From contig NZ_CP051774.1 of assembly GCF_012913485.1 (NCBI RefSeq), forward strand, positions 3,038,001-3,102,000: 64,000 nucleotides of DNA, given 5' to 3'. This DNA is from Luteolibacter luteus. GTDB taxonomy: Bacteria; Verrucomicrobiota; Verrucomicrobiia; Verrucomicrobiales; Akkermansiaceae. Shown piece after piece: positions 60,590 through 64,000 of the stretch. The notes beneath the pieces were generated by a model, which searched no databases, was not told the DNA's origin, and was given only the letters and a program-made list of their open reading frames with translations. Each line of letters begins with the position of its first letter. Positions within the stretch are counted from its first letter, which is position 1. The translations under genes were made by a program, and so were the position numbers.

Positions 60590-62809
60590 TTACCGTATCT
60601 GGACGCTGTCCTCAGCGGTATCTTCGCGGGAGACGGAATCGCGCGTCCATTCCTTCCGCGGAGTGACCTGGTTGCCCTCGATCTTCACGTTCGCGCAGTG
60701 GCGCAAGGTGAAGGGCGGCTTGTTCCATGGCTTGTAGCTGTCGTTGTAGGTAACCTTGTTCCCCCGGAAGGTGATGCCATCTGTCGAGATCGCGTAGAGC
60801 AGCGGCACGTCAAAGGTTTCGAAGACATTGCCCTCGATACGGACATTCCGGTGATAGTAGCCCCGCTGGTCTGCCAAGTCCGGGACTTCCGGATAAAAGG
60901 AAAGGATTGCCTCGGTGAATTGATAGCGGGAAGTCAGGTTGTTCCGGAAGACATTCTTGCGGATCAGCACATCCTGGCAGGCACCGCTTTCATACCAGCC
61001 GTTGGCATCGCCCGCGAGCAGCAGCGCGGATCCGGAAGACTTGTCGAAGATGTTCTCCTCCACCTTCACCGGCTTGGGCGTGGTGAAGAGGGTGCCGCGC
61101 GCGCGATTGTTGCGCACCGTGTTGCCACGGAAAGTGACGGACGGAAACCAGTCGGCATTCTCCAGGGCATCGCCCTTGCCCAGTCCCGCAGGGATGTCCG
61201 CGGTGAATTCGATTTCGACTTCATCGGTATTCAGCCTGTGCACCGCGGCTACCTTGCCAAGCGGACAGGGCTCCAGATGCCTCGCGCGAATCCCCCGCAG
61301 CGTCTCACCAGGTAGCGCGACTTCGAAGCCCACTGCCTGCCCGTGCACATAGCGCGCACGCAGCTTGCGCGGCCCCTGCAATTCCTCGATCCGCAGGCAA
61401 GTCGCATGGACATTGATCGCGTCGTCCATCATCCCTTCATAGAGCCCGTCTTCCGCGATGATCTCGCCGCGGCAGTTGGAGAAGTGGGTCGCATCCGCAT
61501 TCGTCGTGAAATAGCGATCCGTTTCCGTGGCAAGATGGATCCCGCCACCGCGGAGCTGGATGTTCTCGGACCGCTGTGCCAGCAGGCCCATCCCTGCCGC
61601 TTGGTGAATGACCACCTGATCCAGCACCGTGTCCTTTGCCCGATAGAGGAACACGCCGGGATGCGGCCTCGAGCTATGGCGCATCGTAATCCGGTCCCCG
61701 GCCTTGATTCCGCTCCCGGAAAGATCCTTCTCGATCCGGTAGCTCCCCTCGCCGAGCACGGTCAGCTTTCCCTTGTATCCGAAATCGCCGGTGCCCGCCA
61801 CGATCTCGCGGGTCTTGCCATCGAAGACGATCCCGTTCCCCCAATCCGCCGACTCCCAGCCCTCGCCCTTATGGACGAACCAGCCCCCGCGGATTTCATG
61901 CGGATAAAGCTTCGGATCCACGCTCAGCTCGTAAGCCCCAGGCTCTACGCGCGTGATGATGCCTTGGGAGTGATGTGGTCTTGAGAAATCGATCGAGATT
62001 CCCCGCACCGTTACCTTCTCCGAGTCTTGAACCAGCAGTGGCAACATCAGGCCGTGGAAGACGAAGCGGGAACCTTGCCCGTCAAAGGTCACGGATCTGA
62101 GGTCTGCCAGTGGGATCCCGATGGGATGCCAGGTGGGCTGGTCGTGGTTCGAGATGTGGAAGTGTCGCTTGAGCGCCCCGTCATGGTGGAAATGATAGAC
62201 TCCCTTCTCCAGCTTCAGGGTGGAGCCCGGAGCCTCGCGCAGGGCTTCCAGTGCCTTGTGCAGGGCAGCTGTCTGATCTTCTTCGACGTTGGGACGGATG
62301 CCGAATTCCGCACCGCCCATGGTCCGTGCCTCTTTGGGTGAAGGCTGCTCCCCCTTGATCCACTTCAGGTCCACCCAGTCGGCGTGATCGTATTCCTGCT
62401 GTCCCATGTCATCGGCCTGGAGGTAGAGCTTCCGATGAAAGGCGCTCGGCACCGCCACCTCGAAGCTGGCAGGTGCATCGCCAGCCTTCATCACCGGGGA
62501 TTCCCACAGCACCGCGGTCCCGGAGAGGATCCGGAACTTCACCGAGCCTTTTCCTGCGCCCACTTCATCGTCCACGCCCGCCAGGCCTTTCAAGCGCACC
62601 GCGCCTTCCGGCACCGTTAGGGGCAGCTCAGACACGGCGTGGGATCCCCATCCCTGTTCGTAGCTCTTTCCCGCAAGCGTGAGCGGCTTCCCATCGATCG
62701 AGCGGTTCACTTGGACGGCCCCGTAGCTTTGATTGCTCATCGCGAGGTCCTCCGCACTGAAGCCAAACAAGGGAAGCGGCAGGAGGAGAAGAAGAGCTAG
62801 CGGGCGCAT
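60590..62809 (-). CDS. exported NPCBM plus parallel beta-helix glycosidase, GH110-like (alpha-1,3-galactosidase)
   Basis: A 739-residue secreted enzyme. Signal peptide: RPLALLLLLPLPLFGFSA. An NPCBM carbohydrate-binding domain (about 22-152) includes KSYEQGWGSHAVSELPLTVP. The right-handed beta-helix domain that follows contains signature segments of family GH110: GISIDFSRPHHSQGIIT (about 260), GLLAQRSENIQLRGGGI (about 415) and DATHFSNCRGEII plus LYEGMMDDAINVHATC (about 450-475). GH110 enzymes cut terminal alpha-1,3-galactose, including B-antigen glycans, and occur in Bacteroides and Akkermansia. The acidic residues in DATHF and MMDDA are the probable catalytic ones. The assignment rests on recognised motifs, not a search. 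Confidence 0.8.
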   Translation of the reverse strand: MRPLALLLLLPLPLFGFSAEDLAMSNQSYGAVQVNRSIDGKPLTLAGKSYEQGWGSHAVSELPLTVPEGAVRLKGLAGVDDEVGAGKGSVKFRILSGTAVLWESPVMKAGDAPASFEVAVPSAFHRKLYLQADDMGQQEYDHADWVDLKWIKGEQPSPKEARTMGGAEFGIRPNVEEDQTAALHKALEALREAPGSTLKLEKGVYHFHHDGALKRHFHISNHDQPTWHPIGIPLADLRSVTFDGQGSRFVFHGLMLPLLVQDSEKVTVRGISIDFSRPHHSQGIITRVEPGAYELSVDPKLYPHEIRGGWFVHKGEGWESADWGNGIVFDGKTREIVAGTGDFGYKGKLTVLGEGSYRIEKDLSGSGIKAGDRITMRHSSRPHPGVFLYRAKDTVLDQVVIHQAAGMGLLAQRSENIQLRGGGIHLATETDRYFTTNADATHFSNCRGEIIAEDGLYEGMMDDAINVHATCLRIEELQGPRKLRARYVHGQAVGFEVALPGETLRGIRARHLEPCPLGKVAAVHRLNTDEVEIEFTADIPAGLGKGDALENADWFPSVTFRGNTVRNNRARGTLFTTPKPVKVEENIFDKSSGSALLLAGDANGWYESGACQDVLIRKNVFRNNLTSRYQFTEAILSFYPEVPDLADQRGYYHRNVRIEGNVFETFDVPLLYAISTDGITFRGNKVTYNDSYKPWNKPPFTLRHCANVKIEGNQVTPRKEWTRDSVSREDTAEDSVQIR

Positions 62810-62902
62810 CCGGCTATCCCATCACTTGTCGCCGCGGCTGACAAACTGGATGAAGGGCCAAAATATGCGACCGGCCCGGATCAGCCGGCCCGCTGCTGCC
62901 CG

Positions 62903-62942
62903 AAAAAAGAAAGCCGCCCGCGGTGAACCGGGGCGGCTTTCA
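62903..62942 (-). terminator. Rho-independent terminator of lpd
   Basis: On the minus strand a GC-rich stem (AAAGCCGCC pairing with GGCGGCTTT) is followed by CTTTTTT, corresponding to the A-run at 62903-62908. It lies 22 bp past the lpd stop. Confidence 0.9.
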
Positions 62943-62964
62943 GGAAACAGGGATGCAGCGGGCT

Positions 62965-64000
62965 TCAGAAGTGGATCGCGTGGCCGTCGGCTGCGAGGGT
63001 CGCTTCGTGAATGACCTCGCTCATCGTCGGGTGAGCGTGGATCGTCGCGTGGATTTCTTCGGAGGTAAGCTCCTGATCCAGCGCCAGACCCATCTCGGCG
63101 ATGAGTTCAGTGGCGTTCTCGCCGATGATGTGGGCACCCAGCAGCTCGCCGTGCTTCTTGCCGAAGAGTAGCTTCGCGAAGCCATCCGGCTCGCCGGAGG
63201 CGATCGCCTTGCCGATCGCCACGAAGGGGATCTTGCCGACCTTATACTCGATGCCTTCTTCCTTCAGCGCACGCTCGGTCTTGCCCACGGAGGCGATCTG
63301 CGGGTGGCAGTAGGTGCAGCCAGGGAAGTTCGTCACCTTCCGCGGCGTATGGCCGTCCACGTAGAGTCCTTCGACGCATTGGATGGCTTCGAAGGATGCG
63401 GTGTGGGCCAGAAGCGGCGGGCCGCTCACGTCACCGATCGCGTAGACGCCCGGGATCGAGGTCTCGTAGCGGTCTCCGGTCTTCACGAAGCCACGGTCGG
63501 TGAGCTCCGGCTGTTGGCCGCCCGGCAGCACCGGCTGGACGCCGATGGCCACGAGCACCACGTCCGCCGTCAGGACGCCGTTTTCCTTTGCTCCTTCCAC
63601 GGTGACTTCCACCTGGTTGCCCTTGACCTCGGTCTTGGTGATCTTGTGATTCGCCAGGCAGCGGATACCCTGCTTGGTGAAAGACTTTTCCAGCGCGTCA
63701 CCGATTTCGTCGTCCTCCACCGGAACCAGGCGCGGCAGCATCTCGACGACGGTCACCTTGGTGCCGAAGGCGTTGTAAATGTAGGCGAATTCGACGCCGA
63801 TCGCGCCGGCACCGATGATGATCATGCTCTTCGGCTGCTTTTCGAGAACCATCGCCTCTTTCGAGCCGATGACCGTCGTGCCATTGAAGGGCAGCGGAGG
63901 CAGCGGGCGGGACTTCGCACCCGTGGCGATGATGATGTGCTTCGCTTCCGCGGTCTGCTTGGAGCCGTCGGCGGCGGTCACTTCCACCTTCCCGGGAGCG
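62965..64000 (-). CDS. lpdA: dihydrolipoyl dehydrogenase (C-terminal part, cut by window edge)
   Basis: The reading frame runs off the right edge, so the N-terminal FAD-binding part with the redox Cys pair is missing; about 345 residues remain. This is the E3 enzyme, an FAD-disulphide reductase that reoxidises lipoate of pyruvate or 2-oxoglutarate dehydrogenase. Visible: the second FAD-linked segment IIATGAKSRPLPPLPF, the NAD fold IIIGAGAIGVEFAYIYNAFG, the SIPGVYAIGDVSGPPLLAH segment, CTYCHPQIASVGKTE and the catalytic HAHPTMSEVIHEA at the C-terminus. Pdh E1 alpha lies at the far left end of the window. Confidence 0.95.
   Translation of the reverse strand, partial: APGKVEVTAADGSKQTAEAKHIIIATGAKSRPLPPLPFNGTTVIGSKEAMVLEKQPKSMIIIGAGAIGVEFAYIYNAFGTKVTVVEMLPRLVPVEDDEIGDALEKSFTKQGIRCLANHKITKTEVKGNQVEVTVEGAKENGVLTADVVLVAIGVQPVLPGGQQPELTDRGFVKTGDRYETSIPGVYAIGDVSGPPLLAHTASFEAIQCVEGLYVDGHTPRKVTNFPGCTYCHPQIASVGKTERALKEEGIEYKVGKIPFVAIGKAIASGEPDGFAKLLFGKKHGELLGAHIIGENATELIAEMGLALDQELTSEEIHATIHAHPTMSEVIHEATLAADGHAIHF

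Noticed and set aside
1-64000. tRNA, rRNA, CRISPR array, prophage or insertion sequence
   Set aside because: No T-loop consensus in a foldable context, no regularly spaced repeats, and no transposase or phage structural motifs were seen by eye on either strand.

Overview
The window (about 62% GC, both strands densely coded) looks like a chromosomal segment of a free-living member of the Verrucomicrobiota, probably Verrucomicrobiaceae and Luteolibacter-like; the genus is inference. Supporting signs are a double-length fused UvrA (known from Chlamydia, another PVC-group lineage), a PEP-CTERM exported protein, Tat-exported Gfo/Idh/MocA oxidoreductases, a GH110-type glycosidase, Hanks-type kinases with sensor-like tails, and a GxxExxY cassette. 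No rRNA, tRNA, CRISPR array, prophage or classical transposase was found. The ends carry partial genes for two pyruvate dehydrogenase complex parts: E1 alpha (left) and dihydrolipoyl dehydrogenase (right).

Layout. 0-5.3 kb: pdhA fragment, a DUF6580 membrane protein, cdd, then mnmG with four perfect copies of the ParB-binding palindrome GTTCCACGTGGAAC (one upstream, three inside the gene), which suggests an origin-proximal centromere; a decayed membrane-protein gene and two small envelope genes follow. 5.3-9.3 kb: an NTF2-like protein, thiL and two divergent CPBP membrane proteases. 9.3-16.6 kb: two paralogous Ser/Thr kinases around a helical-repeat protein and a small Tat-exported protein, then a truncated globin. 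16.8-28 kb: an exported alpha/beta hydrolase, fused uvrA, a PEP-CTERM protein and a large WXXGXW-repeat protein with a repetitive tail.

28-39 kb: a VOC protein, cardiolipin synthase, a methyltransferase, and an overlapping pair of flavin-dependent-halogenase-like genes, the second lacking both catalytic residues; then an exported C39-like peptidase, two coupled membrane-anchored proteins of unknown function and an EamA transporter. 39-45.4 kb: a sugar-utilisation-like group (two Gfo/Idh/MocA proteins, an MFS permease, a formylglycine-generating-enzyme-like protein) and a secreted propeller-like protein.

45.4-56.6 kb is the most system-like region: a LolC/E-type permease, a YqiJ-like OB-fold membrane protein, a YqiK-like flotillin, a 1693-residue coiled-coil AAA-type ATPase and an amidohydrolase, all on the + strand. 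A GxxExxY gene bounded by 23-bp inverted repeats sits between flotillin and ATPase and looks like a mobile cassette inserted 4 bp before the ATPase start. 56.7-64 kb: a pseudopilin, rmuC, sod, a GYF-domain membrane protein, a GH110-like glycosidase and the lpd fragment.
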